Assembly: GCF_007971225.1 (NCBI RefSeq)
Contig: NZ_CP042435.1
Coordinates: 3,785,501-3,849,500, forward strand
Length of the DNA stretch: 64,000 bases
Origin: Panacibacter ginsenosidivorans
Lineage (GTDB): Bacteria; Bacteroidota; Bacteroidia; Chitinophagales; Chitinophagaceae
Direction of reading: 5' to 3'
A program made the translations under genes and the position numbers. The first letter of the stretch is position 1, and every line of letters begins with the position of its first letter. The notes beneath the pieces are model-generated. The model ran no database searches and had not been told where the DNA came from. It was given only the letters and a program-made list of their open reading frames with translations. This document shows, piece by piece, positions 9,730 to 18,245 of this stretch.

Positions 9730-9757
9730 TTACTTTTTTGGACAGGCAAAAAAGTAA
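9730..9757. terminator. Hairpin between phosphoesterase and DinB genes
   Basis: Perfect 11-bp inverted repeat TTACTTTTTTG / CAAAAAAGTAA around a 6-base loop, 6 bases downstream of the DinB stop on the minus strand. It is A/T-rich and could act as a terminator; it sits at the end of a longer GC-richer stretch starting near 9660 that resembles an intergenic repeat. Confidence 0.5.
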
Positions 9758-9763
9758 AGAATG

Positions 9764-10234
9764 TTATTCAGGCGCATTTATCTGTGGCAATAATTTCAAT
9801 ATCGTAAAGTAATGGTGGCTCTCATGCAGCAAAAAGAATTCGCACCAGCCACAAATCGTCCATTGACCATAATAAGGGTGCCTTGCAGTTTTTCTCAAAT
9901 CTTCATCAGATAAACCAAACAAAAAATCATTCAGTGTTTTTCTTGTTGCATAAAATTTATTCAGCAACGCGTCATAATCCAGTTTGCACCATTCCAAAAA
10001 ATATTCATCGTTGTCTGCAACATATCTTTCAAACAGCGGGTCATGTTCATGTGTTGCACGCAACATGCGTTCCATAAACACTTCATGGTACCTGCCCAAA
10101 TGTGCAATGTTTTCCGCAACGCTCCATTTATCTGGTATAGGTCTTTGCTTTGCATTCTCATCATGCACACCAAATAACAATTGCTGCAGTGCATCAGGCT
10201 GGTATTGCATTCTTGATCGTAGTGATGTTTCCAT
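9764..10234 (-). CDS. DinB family protein
   Basis: A four-helix-bundle protein of the DinB/YfiT type, 156 aa. The three-histidine metal site is visible in SVAENIAHLGRYHEV (near residue 46) and LLHESHHYF (near 137-141). The family includes thiol transferases that use bacillithiol or similar thiols, but many members have no known activity. Cytosolic. The neighbours give no clear operon; the PNPOx gene is divergent. Confidence 0.85.
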   Translation of the reverse strand: METSLRSRMQYQPDALQQLLFGVHDENAKQRPIPDKWSVAENIAHLGRYHEVFMERMLRATHEHDPLFERYVADNDEYFLEWCKLDYDALLNKFYATRKTLNDFLFGLSDEDLRKTARHPYYGQWTICGWCEFFLLHESHHYFTILKLLPQINAPE

Positions 10235-10358
10235 AATAGCATTATCCCAAAACAGGGATGTTATTTTTTAATAATTTTGTTTTCACTGCAATTTACAAAA
10301 GAGCATTAAGATACTTCATTCAGTAAATTGCTTGCAGGAAAACACAAAAGATCTTGAT

Positions 10359-10823
10359 ATGGGAATCTTAACCGAACAAATCAGGGAATTCGTCAACAAA
10401 CAAAAGCTTGGCTTTATAGCAACTGTATGCCCCGATGGCACGCCAAACCTTTCACCAAAAGGAACAACCATTGCATGGGATAATGAACACATTGTATTTG
10501 CCGACATTCATTCTCCCGGAACAATTACCAACCTGCTAAGTAATCCCGCTATTGAAATAAATGTCGTTGATATTTTTACCAGGAAAGGCTACCGTTTCAA
10601 AGGCATTGCCACTGTGTTTTCAAGAGGACGATTCTTCGATGAAGTAATAGCATATTATAGAGTGGCAGGCTCGAAACATGTTATCAAACATATTGTATCA
10701 GTAAATGTGCATCGTGTACATGAAATTACTTCACCTGCTTATGATACAGGATTATCAGAAGAAGAAGTAAAACAAAGATGGACCACTTACTGGAGCGAAA
10801 CCCTCCAGGTCCCCATGAAGTGA
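10359..10823 (+). CDS. Pyridoxamine 5'-phosphate oxidase family protein
   Basis: A 154-aa split-barrel flavin-binding protein. The N-terminal stretch GILTEQIREFVNKQKLGFIA and then CPDGTPNLSPKGT are typical of the family. It is probably an FMN- or F420-type oxidoreductase of unknown substrate rather than true PdxH, which is longer and has a conserved C-terminus absent here. The ATG at 10359 gives the usual family start; an in-frame TTG at 10332 is less likely. Confidence 0.85.
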   Translation: MGILTEQIREFVNKQKLGFIATVCPDGTPNLSPKGTTIAWDNEHIVFADIHSPGTITNLLSNPAIEINVVDIFTRKGYRFKGIATVFSRGRFFDEVIAYYRVAGSKHVIKHIVSVNVHRVHEITSPAYDTGLSEEEVKQRWTTYWSETLQVPMK

Positions 10824-10967
10824 GGCTTATAAAATCTCCTTACCTTTAACCAATGCCATTCCACAGAAACTTTACCTACTACATAGACAAACGCAAATGG
10901 AAATATGTTTTCCTTTTGTCGTCATTAGAATTATCAAAGCAATAATTGTTCAATAGATTTGTTGCAG

Positions 10968-11018
10968 TACAAGTGTGCGACGCAACAAAAGCATCATAGT
11001 AGTAATGCAGATCGGTAA
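10968..11018 (+). repeat. GCGACGC dispersed repeat, copy 6
   Basis: Near full-length copy: GTACAAGTGTGCGACGCAAC followed by AAAAGCATCATAG and AATGCAG, 80 bp upstream of hmgA. The rest of the 275-bp gap (10824-11098) shows nothing else. Confidence 0.8.
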
Positions 11019-11098
11019 ATAATTATTTTCTTTCATTTGCACATCTATACATCGGCACATTTTCACATTATCTCATTTTCAAATTTTCAAATTGCCAT

Positions 11099-12256
11099 AT
11101 GCCACACTATCACACGCTCGGTACCATTCCGCACAAGCGCCACACACAATTCCGCAAACCGGATGGAACATTATATTCTGAACAATTATTTTCAACAGAA
11201 GGCTTCAACAGCGATAGTTCTTTACTCTATCATTGTCACCCGCCCACAAAAATTATAAAGACAGAAGCGCAGTATAGTGTAGCGCCAAAGATTGCCGAAG
11301 AAAAAATGCTGCGCCACCGCAGCTTTGAGGGCTTTAAAGTAAAACCAGCAGCAGATTATTTGGAAAGCCGCAAACCAATTTTGGTGAATAACGATTGCCA
11401 TATTTCGCTCGCTGCACCGCAACAAAGCATGACAGATTATTTCTACAAAAATGCAGATGCAGATGAATTGCTTTTTGTGCATGAAGGCAGTGGCAAACTG
11501 CTTACACAATATGGAGAGTTGCAGTTTGCATACGGCGATTATCTCATCATTCCGCGAGGCAGTATTTATCAATTGCAGTTTGATAATGATAACAACAGGC
11601 TCTTCATTGTTGAAAGTTTTTCGCCCATACGTTTTCCAAAACGTTATTTAAGTAATTACGGGCAACTACTCGAAAACTCACCTTACTGCGAACGTGATAT
11701 CCGTGCACCAGAACATCTTGTAACAATAGATCAAACAGGCGACTTCATCATCAAAACAAAGAAGCGTGGCATGATGTATCATATTCATTATGGTCATCAT
11801 CCTTTTGATGTTATTGGTTGGGATGGTTGCTGTTATCCTTTCGCGTTCAGCATACACGATTTTGAACCCATTACCGGTCGTGTGCACCAGCCGCCACCCG
11901 TGCATCAAACATTCGATGCGCACAATTTTGTGGTGTGCAGTTTTGTGCCGCGCTTGTACGATTATCATCTCCAAAGTATTCCTGCGCCATACAACCACAG
12001 CAATATAGACAGCGATGAGTTGCTCTATTATGTTGACGGCGATTTTATGAGCCGCAAAAATGTAACACGTGGTATGCTTACGCTGCATCCCGGCGGCATT
12101 CCACATGGTCCGCATCCCGGCGCTGTAGAAAAAAGTATTGGCGCAAAAGAAACAAAGGAACTCGCCGTAATGGTAGATACATTTCACCCGTTGCAGTTAA
12201 CCGTTGATGCACTCGACATAGAGAACGAAGGTTATGTAATGAGCTGGGCGGAATGA
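11099..12256 (+). CDS. hmgA: Homogentisate 1,2-dioxygenase
   Basis: Cupin-type Fe(II) dioxygenase that opens the ring of homogentisate in tyrosine and phenylalanine breakdown, giving maleylacetoacetate. The N-terminal part has MPHYHTLGTIPHKRH and the core DELLFVHEGSG. Likely iron ligands lie in the C-terminal cupin: YNHSNIDSDELLYY and LHPGGIPHGPHPG. Length 385 aa fits the shorter Bacteroidota form. No other gene of the pathway is beside it. The last 200 bp and the bases after the stop are found again at 13144-13432, beyond the RAYT gene. Confidence 0.93.
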   Translation: MPHYHTLGTIPHKRHTQFRKPDGTLYSEQLFSTEGFNSDSSLLYHCHPPTKIIKTEAQYSVAPKIAEEKMLRHRSFEGFKVKPAADYLESRKPILVNNDCHISLAAPQQSMTDYFYKNADADELLFVHEGSGKLLTQYGELQFAYGDYLIIPRGSIYQLQFDNDNNRLFIVESFSPIRFPKRYLSNYGQLLENSPYCERDIRAPEHLVTIDQTGDFIIKTKKRGMMYHIHYGHHPFDVIGWDGCCYPFAFSIHDFEPITGRVHQPPPVHQTFDAHNFVVCSFVPRLYDYHLQSIPAPYNHSNIDSDELLYYVDGDFMSRKNVTRGMLTLHPGGIPHGPHPGAVEKSIGAKETKELAVMVDTFHPLQLTVDALDIENEGYVMSWAE

Positions 12257-12312
12257 TTTCGGATTTGCGATTTTAGTGTCTGCGTTTGAGTGGGCACTTT
12301 TTTATTTTTATG
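12053..12312 (+). repeat. Duplicated hmgA 3' end, copy A (functional)
   Basis: This stretch, ending 56 bases after the hmgA stop at TTTTTATTTTTATG, is repeated at 13144-13432 with few changes. Copy A keeps the reading frame to the stop. Confidence 0.9.
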
Positions 12313-12328
12313 TACTTAGCTGAAGTAA

Positions 12329-12367
12329 GGCTATTAAGCATCGTTGCGTCGCACTCTTGTACATTCT
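12329..12367 (-). repeat. GCGACGC dispersed repeat, copy 7
   Basis: Reverse-oriented copy, AAGCATCGTTGCGTCGCACT then CTTGTAC, directly after hmgA copy A. Confidence 0.75.
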
Positions 12368-12394
12368 ATTCATTCATCAACAAGGTGCACTCCA

Positions 12395-12422
12395 GGTCAG
12401 ACGCTTCCAAAGCGTTTGACCG
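12395..12422 (+). repeat. REP palindrome type a, upstream of RAYT
   Basis: GGTCAGACGCTTCC AAAGCGTTTGACC folds into a stem of about 12 bp. It lies 83 bp before the RAYT gene, and an inverted copy follows the gene at 13108-13138. Confidence 0.85.
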
Positions 12423-12437
12423 GTATAGGAGCCACCC

Positions 12438-12466
12438 CGGTCAGACGGCTCAAAGCCGTCAGACCG
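12438..12466 (+). repeat. REP palindrome type b
   Basis: CGGTCAGACGGCTC / AAAGCCGTCAGACCG, a near-perfect palindrome 16 bp after the type a copy. Another type b copy is lodged in the duplicated hmgA end at 13253-13281. Confidence 0.85.
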
Positions 12467-12504
12467 ATAACAGCAACAACTCAAAATATTTTGTATCTTA
12501 AACC

Positions 12505-13095
12505 ATGCAGTTTTACCAAGGCAAAATATATCACGTCTATAACCAGGGCAACAATAAACAACCGATTTTCTTTACCAACGAAAACTACTTATACTTTCTA
12601 AAAGCTTACCGAACCTTAGTTGCGCCACACGCAGATACAATTGCATACTGCCTTATGCCAAATCATTTTCATTTTCTCATAAGCACAAACGAACAATCTG
12701 TACAGCAGGTAAAAGTTGGTAGCCTCACACTATCTGCATTATCAAATGGCATCAGAATGTTATTGAGTAGTTATGCAACTGCAATCAATAGACAGCAACA
12801 TACAACAGGTTCATTGTTCAGGCAAAAGACCAAAGCAAAACCGCTTGACAATGGATCAGACAACTACACCTTGACAGCCTTTCATTATATTCATCAGAAT
12901 CCTCTGGGAGCGAAATTGGTAACATCATTGAACGATTGGGAATATTCTTCTTTCAAAGACTATACAGGCTTAAGAAATGGAACATTGTGCAACAAGAAAT
13001 TAGCGGGGCAGTTGATAGATACAAACTGGAATGATCTTGCAACTGAAACCTATGAGTTTTATAAAAACAAACAAGACCTAAGCGCTATTTTTTGA
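12505..13095 (+). CDS. REP-associated tyrosine transposase (RAYT)
   Basis: Y1 HUH endonuclease of 196 aa related to IS200/IS605 TnpA. The HUH motif is in CLMPNHFHFLIST (residues about 50-62), and the likely catalytic tyrosine in AFHYIHQNPLGAK (near 130). RAYTs cut and move REP palindromes rather than a whole insertion sequence; matching palindromes lie on both sides of this gene, which supports the call. No IS ends of the IS200 type were found. It is embedded between two copies of the hmgA 3' end. Confidence 0.9.
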   Translation: MQFYQGKIYHVYNQGNNKQPIFFTNENYLYFLKAYRTLVAPHADTIAYCLMPNHFHFLISTNEQSVQQVKVGSLTLSALSNGIRMLLSSYATAINRQQHTTGSLFRQKTKAKPLDNGSDNYTLTAFHYIHQNPLGAKLVTSLNDWEYSSFKDYTGLRNGTLCNKKLAGQLIDTNWNDLATETYEFYKNKQDLSAIF

Positions 13096-13107
13096 GCTTC
13101 GTGCATA

Positions 13108-13138
13108 CCGGTCTGACGCTTTGGAAGCGTCTGACCGG
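13108..13138 (-). repeat. REP palindrome type a, downstream of RAYT
   Basis: CCGGTCTGACGCTTTGGAAG with its complement; inverted relative to the copy at 12395-12422, so the RAYT gene is bracketed by REP a in opposite orientation. 13 bp after the stop. Confidence 0.85.
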
Positions 13139-13143
13139 GTAGC

Positions 13144-13432
13144 TTCGCAAGAATGTAACACGTGGTATGCTTACGCTGCATCCCGGTGGCATTCCGCATG
13201 GTCCGCATCCCGGGGCTGTAGAAAAAAGTATTGGCGCAAAGGAAACGCCCCTGGTCAGACGGCTCAAAGCCGTCAGACCGGCAATCTTGTACTCCGTTGC
13301 AGTTAACCGTTGATGCACTCGATATAGAGAACGAAGGTTATGTAATGAGCTGGGCGGAATGATTTCGGATTTGAGATTTCGGATTTCAGATTTTAGTGTC
13401 TGCGTTTGAGTGGGCACTTTTTTATTTTTATG
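13144..13432 (+). pseudogene. Partial hmgA 3'-end duplicate with inserted REP
   Basis: Matches 12053-12312 from CGCAA-AATGTAACACG to TTTTTATTTTTATG. After GGAAAC, about 35 bases of copy A are replaced by about 48 bases holding a type b REP palindrome; the match resumes at CGTTGCAGTTAACC and runs through the former stop. It has no start and cannot encode an enzyme. High identity points to a recent duplication. Confidence 0.88.
13253..13281 (+). repeat. REP palindrome type b inside hmgA remnant
   Basis: GGTCAGACGGCTC / AAAGCCGTCAGACC, placed inside copy B of the hmgA 3' end, where copy A has coding sequence. Confidence 0.85.
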
Positions 13433-13449
13433 AGCCCGGCATTTGTTTT

Positions 13450-13490
13450 TCATAGCATCGCCTGTTGCGTCGCACACTTGTGCGTTCTGT
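13450..13490 (-). repeat. GCGACGC dispersed repeat, copy 8
   Basis: Reverse-oriented copy, CATAGCATCGCCTGTTGCGT then CGCACACTTGTGCG, preceded by the GAGCCCGGC tail. It sits directly after hmgA copy B, as copy 7 does after copy A. Confidence 0.75.
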
Positions 13491-13631
13491 TCTTTGAATC
13501 CGATCTAAGAATAATTTTTATTTTTGCTTTGAAGTTTTACGGCACATTTCAACAACATTGAAATTTAAAAACTTAATGCGGATATTTGAATCCAGATTTT
13601 CTTTAACTTGATTTTTAATAATATTTTTTGC

Positions 13632-15041
13632 ATGAAAATTCAACCCTTCCTCTTTGTAACAGTAGTGCTCCTGGCTTCTTGCAAAAAGAATTCGTCGGAT
13701 CTTATAACTAAAAATAAAGATATCGCTGCGTTCGCTATTACCGAGCAATGTTCATCAGTTCTTCCCGCTCAAAGTGCTTTTGTAGATTCTTCATTGCAAT
13801 TTATCAACTTATCGCATCTTCAGGATTCATCAGAGCAGAGCTATAGACCGAAAGACACATATTTGTGGGATTTTGGTGATCAAAATGGTAGCACTGAAAA
13901 AGAGCCGACTCATAAGTATGCGAAGCCTGGTGTTTATACAGTAAAACTCTACTCCTACTTAGAGGATCATTTATCTGATTCTTCTACACAACGTCTCCAT
14001 GTTGTGTTAGGAAATAGAGAGTTTAGATTATCTGTTGACACATATGGTGTAGACATGGAAGAAGCTAATAATAATAGCTATCTCGTTCTGTACCGGAAAA
14101 ATTATGGCGCTAATCCTTATACCTATGGTTTTATGTTGGTAGATAGTTTATTTAATTCCAAATGGAATTATGACATAGCGGGCGATGATAATACTGTTAG
14201 ATTAAGTAGCATGAAAAGAATCGACGGCAATGCATTTATCTTGTCTGGCAACTATACGCCCGGAAGTACTCAGGAATTTTGCTTATCTAAAATTGATGCA
14301 AGCGGTAAGCTTATCTGGAATAAATATCTAAATAACTTACCTGGTTTGAATACTTACACGACAACAGTTTCGGATGGTGGCTTTTTAACATTAGGAACTT
14401 CTTACACACCAGCATTGAAACCATTAGCTACAATAGTTAAATGCGACGGAAACGGTAATGAGATTTGGAGAAAGCAGCTGGATAGTTTTGCAGTACTTAA
14501 TAACATTGTTGAAACGACCGATGGATATGCATTTGCTGCAACTACTTCAAACTTCTCTCAGAATACTTATTTGTGTAAGATGGACTTGCAGGGGAATATT
14601 ACAAATATGGTTTTGTTCAATTTTGGATATTATCACGTATATCAACCCCCATTCATAATTTATAATTCAAATGAATTTCTTGTTCCGACAAGCGAATATT
14701 TTTACTATTTTAAAAATGATCTTTCGCTTGATTTTAAAGTAAAAATGCTGCTTTCTTCCGGAAAGGGCGGTTTTACAGCAGGAAATAATTTCTATGTCTA
14801 TTCATCACCGGAAAGCGCAGTAGGAAAATTCTCCTTCGACGGAGTTGAAGAATGGCAACTAAAGATTGACGATGTTATTTACACATCCTGTTATTCAACT
14901 TTATTGAATGTTGATAGATATTGTCAAAAAGCTATTTATACATCAAATAATGAAATAATTGCTCTTTCTTACGGGCGTAATATAGACGATGAATTTTCAC
15001 TCTACTTAATGAAGATAGATCCGGATGGAACTATGCAATAG
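13632..15041 (+). CDS. PKD-domain lipoprotein
   Basis: An exported lipoprotein of 469 aa. The signal peptide MKIQPFLFVTVVLLASC ends in a lipobox cysteine near residue 17. Residues about 50-130 form one PKD domain (YLWDFGDQNG, then KYAKPGVYTVKLYSY). The rest looks like beta-propeller-like repeats with YGF.LVDSLF, LSKIDASGKLIW, IVKCDGNGNEIW and LCKMDLQGN, each a strand-turn unit of the kind found in Bacteroidota surface proteins. It starts at the ATG at 13632. Function beyond surface binding is not clear. Confidence 0.85.
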   Translation: MKIQPFLFVTVVLLASCKKNSSDLITKNKDIAAFAITEQCSSVLPAQSAFVDSSLQFINLSHLQDSSEQSYRPKDTYLWDFGDQNGSTEKEPTHKYAKPGVYTVKLYSYLEDHLSDSSTQRLHVVLGNREFRLSVDTYGVDMEEANNNSYLVLYRKNYGANPYTYGFMLVDSLFNSKWNYDIAGDDNTVRLSSMKRIDGNAFILSGNYTPGSTQEFCLSKIDASGKLIWNKYLNNLPGLNTYTTTVSDGGFLTLGTSYTPALKPLATIVKCDGNGNEIWRKQLDSFAVLNNIVETTDGYAFAATTSNFSQNTYLCKMDLQGNITNMVLFNFGYYHVYQPPFIIYNSNEFLVPTSEYFYYFKNDLSLDFKVKMLLSSGKGGFTAGNNFYVYSSPESAVGKFSFDGVEEWQLKIDDVIYTSCYSTLLNVDRYCQKAIYTSNNEIIALSYGRNIDDEFSLYLMKIDPDGTMQ

Positions 15042-15189
15042 TTTTCTCTATCGAATCGCTAACCCTAGCGCAAGAATATAAACCCTTTGTTGGTGCAGGA
15101 ATGAGGCGTTGCTTTTGTGTTTAGCTTCCTGTGCCTCGGTAGTAATTATATTTTCTATATTCGTGCATCATCAATTCAACTTCCTAAAC

Positions 15190-15567
15190 ATGCGGATGAT
15201 TCATTTATCTTGTTTTATTACTACCATTTTTCTCATTCTTTTACTTTCATGTTCTTCTAAAAACGCAAAGGTTGTTATTTCTGCTGATAGATTAGAAGGG
15301 CTCACTACAATAACAATAGATTTTAAAGATGATAGCACTTATATTATAAAAGTATCTACATTTTTATCAAATGAAGAAGTAAAAGGAAAATACACATTTC
15401 ATGATAGTTTAATAACTCTAACTAAAATTCCGGAAGATGGATTCCTTAATTCAAAGACTCTGTTACTTAAAGATGAGGGTATCAATAAATTGTTTTTGTA
15501 TCAGTTAAGTTCAGACAAGAAAATTGATACGACATTATACGAATTCGATTGCTTTATTAATAAATAA
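15190..15567 (+). CDS. Small lipoprotein, unrecognised
   Basis: 125 aa with a lipoprotein signal (FITTIFLILLLSCSSK) and a short beta-rich body (TTITIDFKDDSTYIIKVST, VKGKYTFHDSLITLT). It follows the PKD lipoprotein on the same strand after 148 bp. The frame extends upstream to 15109, but the ATG at 15190 places the lipobox where it should be. The family was not recognised; the strand pattern suggests a lipocalin-like barrel. Confidence 0.7.
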   Translation: MRMIHLSCFITTIFLILLLSCSSKNAKVVISADRLEGLTTITIDFKDDSTYIIKVSTFLSNEEVKGKYTFHDSLITLTKIPEDGFLNSKTLLLKDEGINKLFLYQLSSDKKIDTTLYEFDCFINK

Positions 15568-15779
15568 CATTCGCTCATCAGCACACCAACTTCACACCTC
15601 CACTCGCACTCTTCACTAGTTGTTTCATAAGGCGCCTCTTTCGGTTTGGTCATGCCGCAGGCATGATTCAAAGGATGGCGCAGCCATATCCGCAGAAAGA
15701 AGCAAATGCAGCGCCGTTGAGACAACGAAGCCCTGTGGCTTGAACAGAAGAATTATATTTACTAATAAATGCACCTGCT
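15568..15779. other. GC-richer intergenic stretch
   Basis: Contains the hairpin CATGCCGCAGGCATG at 15651-15665 and a GC-rich run to about 15740. No gene is seen. It may be part of another intergenic repeat, of which this is the only copy in the window. Confidence 0.35.
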
Positions 15780-16634
15780 ATGAGAATGTGTTTATTCCTG
15801 TTTAGCCTGTTTTCTTTATCTGCACATGCACAAAAATTTCCTAAAGTAAACTTCAATCATTTTTATTTGGTGATAGATTCAGCAGACCTGGTTGCAATAA
15901 AAAATTCAGATTTTATAAAAAACGAGTTTGCGGCAATGCAAACAAAAACAACCATAGCAGACAGTGCAGCTACATGGACAGGCACTTATCTCTTTGGGCT
16001 GGATAATTATTTTGAAATATTTGATAGCAGCGGTGTCGGCGAGCCAACAGGCATCGCCGGCATAGGTTTTAGTGTTGATGGAATTGGAGAGATTCAACAA
16101 CTTGATACGATACTAAGTAAGAAATATAAAATAGAAACACGTGCAAGAGAAAAACAATACGATGATAAAAAGGTGCCCTGGTCCACTTTGCTGGATATAG
16201 ATGATTCTGCTTTTAATATGCAAACCCATATTTATTGGTGGGTAATGGAATACAAACCGGAGTACTATGATTACAATCATTGGAAGTATACCAACAACCA
16301 GCTAACAAGGACTACTTATTTAAGTCAGTATGCAGCAGAAAGAAAAAATAAGATATTCAAAAGGTTTACCGGTATAACACTTAAAACAACGATGCAGGAA
16401 AAAAATATGCTGTCGGGTTTTCTTTTAAGCTGTGGGTATAAAAAAATTGATGAACATAGCTTTGCTTCACCTGAAGATTTTATCATTCATTTTAAGGATA
16501 GAAATAAAAATGACAGGTATGCTGTAGAATCAGTGTCGTTTGAATGCAATGAACCACACAGCGGAACTGAAAAAATTTCGGTGCATATTCAAATTGAGTT
16601 TCAAAATAATTCGGGCAGGCTCGTCTTTGAATGA
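15780..16634 (+). CDS. Exported protein, DUF5829-like
   Basis: 284 aa with a cleavable signal (MRMCLFLFSLFSLSAHAQ). The body begins with FNHFYLVIDSADLVAI and has TGTYLFGLDNYFEIF and GEPTGIAGIGFS, a pattern like glyoxalase/VOC-fold proteins of the DUF5829 type. This family link is from memory and is weak. No metal site can be assigned. It stands alone between a GC-rich spacer and a dispersed repeat. Confidence 0.65.
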   Translation: MRMCLFLFSLFSLSAHAQKFPKVNFNHFYLVIDSADLVAIKNSDFIKNEFAAMQTKTTIADSAATWTGTYLFGLDNYFEIFDSSGVGEPTGIAGIGFSVDGIGEIQQLDTILSKKYKIETRAREKQYDDKKVPWSTLLDIDDSAFNMQTHIYWWVMEYKPEYYDYNHWKYTNNQLTRTTYLSQYAAERKNKIFKRFTGITLKTTMQEKNMLSGFLLSCGYKKIDEHSFASPEDFIIHFKDRNKNDRYAVESVSFECNEPHSGTEKISVHIQIEFQNNSGRLVFE

Positions 16635-16655
16635 TCTGCTCAGCACTAATCCACC

Positions 16656-16715
16656 GTACAAGTGTGCGACGCAACAAAAGATTAATTGAAATTACAAAAG
16701 CCGGGTTCATAAAAA
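16656..16715 (+). repeat. GCGACGC dispersed repeat, copy 9
   Basis: Full-length copy: GTACAAGTGTGCGACGCAAC then the tail AAAAGCCGGGTTCATAAAAA, 22 bp after the previous stop and before the oxidoreductase gene. Confidence 0.85.
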
Positions 16716-16751
16716 TTTTCTAACTTATGGCTTCTTATAAAAATAAGCCAT

Positions 16752-18032
16752 ATGAAGAAAAATAATCGCAGACTATTTCTGAAGAATGCTGCCGTAATAT
16801 CCGGAGTATCTATTTTAAAACCTTCCATTGTTTTTGGTACAAAAGCAAACTCTGCCATAAGACTTGGTATTATAGGTTGTGGTAACAGGGGCACAGCTGT
16901 TATTTCGTCGATGGTGCAAAATACCAACACAGCGATTGTAGCCATGGCAGATATTTTTGAAGATAAACTGCAAACCGCACTGCCCAAATACAATAAACTA
17001 AATACGGATAAACAAATGCCTGCAATAGCTGCGGCAAACATGTACCAGGGATCAAAAGCATATATGCAACTGCTGGAAAATAAAGATGTGGATTCAGTGC
17101 ATATATCAACGCCGGCTTATGCACATGTTATGTTTCTTGAAGCGGCAGTAGCATCGGGTAAACATGTGTATTGCGAGAAGCCTGTGGCGCCTGATACTGC
17201 AGGTTGCAAAAGAGCGTTGGAAGTAGCAGGAAAAGTAGGCAGTAAACAAAGCGTGGTGATCGGTTTCCAGATAAGGCACGCATCGCCTTATGTTGAAATG
17301 GTAAAAAGAATTCAGCGTGGAGATATTGGTGATATAATAACGGTACAGCTTTATTATTTTTCTTCCGGTTCTGAGATACATAAACCAATAGGCACATCTG
17401 ATGATGAGTTGCGTATAAGAAATCATTTTCATTTCAATGCATTATCTGGCGGCATTTTATTAGACCAGGGTATTCATATGCTGGATGTTTGCAACTGGGC
17501 ACTAAATGCGCATGCAATAAATGCTATTGGCCGTGGTGGTAAAAAAGATCCATTACCGGTTGGTGATGCATGGAACAATTACCAGGTATTATATCAATAC
17601 CCTAACGATATAAACGTAAGTATTCATTCAACACAGATGGGGCCGGCATTTGGCGATGTATGTTGCAGGTTCCTGGGCACGAAAGGCATTGCAGAAGCGC
17701 ATTACAGTGGTGGCGTATTTATTAATGGCGATAATGCATGGGATTCCGGTGTTGCAAGAACAGAAGCTGAAATAACCCCTGAGCAAAGAACTTCAGGCGC
17801 ATTTCTTTCTGCACTGGGTGATGCGGATAAAAATAAAGAACAACATTTTATCAGCAGTATAGAAACAGGTAATTATGTGAATGAGATAAGATCCGGTGTT
17901 GAGTCTACACTTACTGCAATATTAGGCAGGGAAGCTGCTGAAAATAATAAACCGCTTACATGGGATGAAGTGCTTACAACAAATGAGCGCATGGATCCCA
18001 AGCTTAACCTTACACAATTTGATAAGAAATAA
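16752..18032 (+). CDS. Gfo/Idh/MocA family oxidoreductase, Tat-exported
   Basis: 426 aa. The N-terminus NNRRLFLKNAAVISGVSIL is a twin-arginine signal. The Rossmann motif is IRLGIIGCGNRGTAV, then the family signature YCEKPVAPD with its lysine, and a C-terminal beta-sheet domain from about residue 190 with LLDQGIHMLDVCNWAL. Exported members act on sugars or glycans in the periplasm, using a bound NAD(P); the substrate is not known. It stands alone. Confidence 0.9.
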   Translation: MKKNNRRLFLKNAAVISGVSILKPSIVFGTKANSAIRLGIIGCGNRGTAVISSMVQNTNTAIVAMADIFEDKLQTALPKYNKLNTDKQMPAIAAANMYQGSKAYMQLLENKDVDSVHISTPAYAHVMFLEAAVASGKHVYCEKPVAPDTAGCKRALEVAGKVGSKQSVVIGFQIRHASPYVEMVKRIQRGDIGDIITVQLYYFSSGSEIHKPIGTSDDELRIRNHFHFNALSGGILLDQGIHMLDVCNWALNAHAINAIGRGGKKDPLPVGDAWNNYQVLYQYPNDINVSIHSTQMGPAFGDVCCRFLGTKGIAEAHYSGGVFINGDNAWDSGVARTEAEITPEQRTSGAFLSALGDADKNKEQHFISSIETGNYVNEIRSGVESTLTAILGREAAENNKPLTWDEVLTTNERMDPKLNLTQFDKK

Positions 18033-18076
18033 AATCAATTACTCTTAAGGGCAATTGTTGAGATCTCCATTCAGCA

Positions 18077-18133
18077 GCACAAGAGTGCGACGCAACAAAA
18101 GTATCATGCTGTTGCTGCAGCCGGGCTCAAAAT
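18077..18133 (+). repeat. GCGACGC dispersed repeat, copy 10
   Basis: Full-length copy: CACAAGAGTGCGACGCAAC, TATCATG, then CTGCAGCCGGGCTCAAAAT. Confidence 0.85.
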
Positions 18134-18245
18134 ATTTTATGACTTTCTAAAAACGTAATGCAAGCTATTATAGCCGGATTTAAAAATGAGTATTTTATAT
18201 ATTCATACACTTAACAGTAGCTCAACACCACTACAACCTTATGAT

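Noticed and set aside
12286-12501. Open frames across the REP palindromes before the RAYT
   Set aside because: They arise from REP and dispersed-repeat sequence.
13121-13306. Open frame across the hmgA remnant
   Set aside because: It reads the duplicated hmgA end in a different frame and through a REP.
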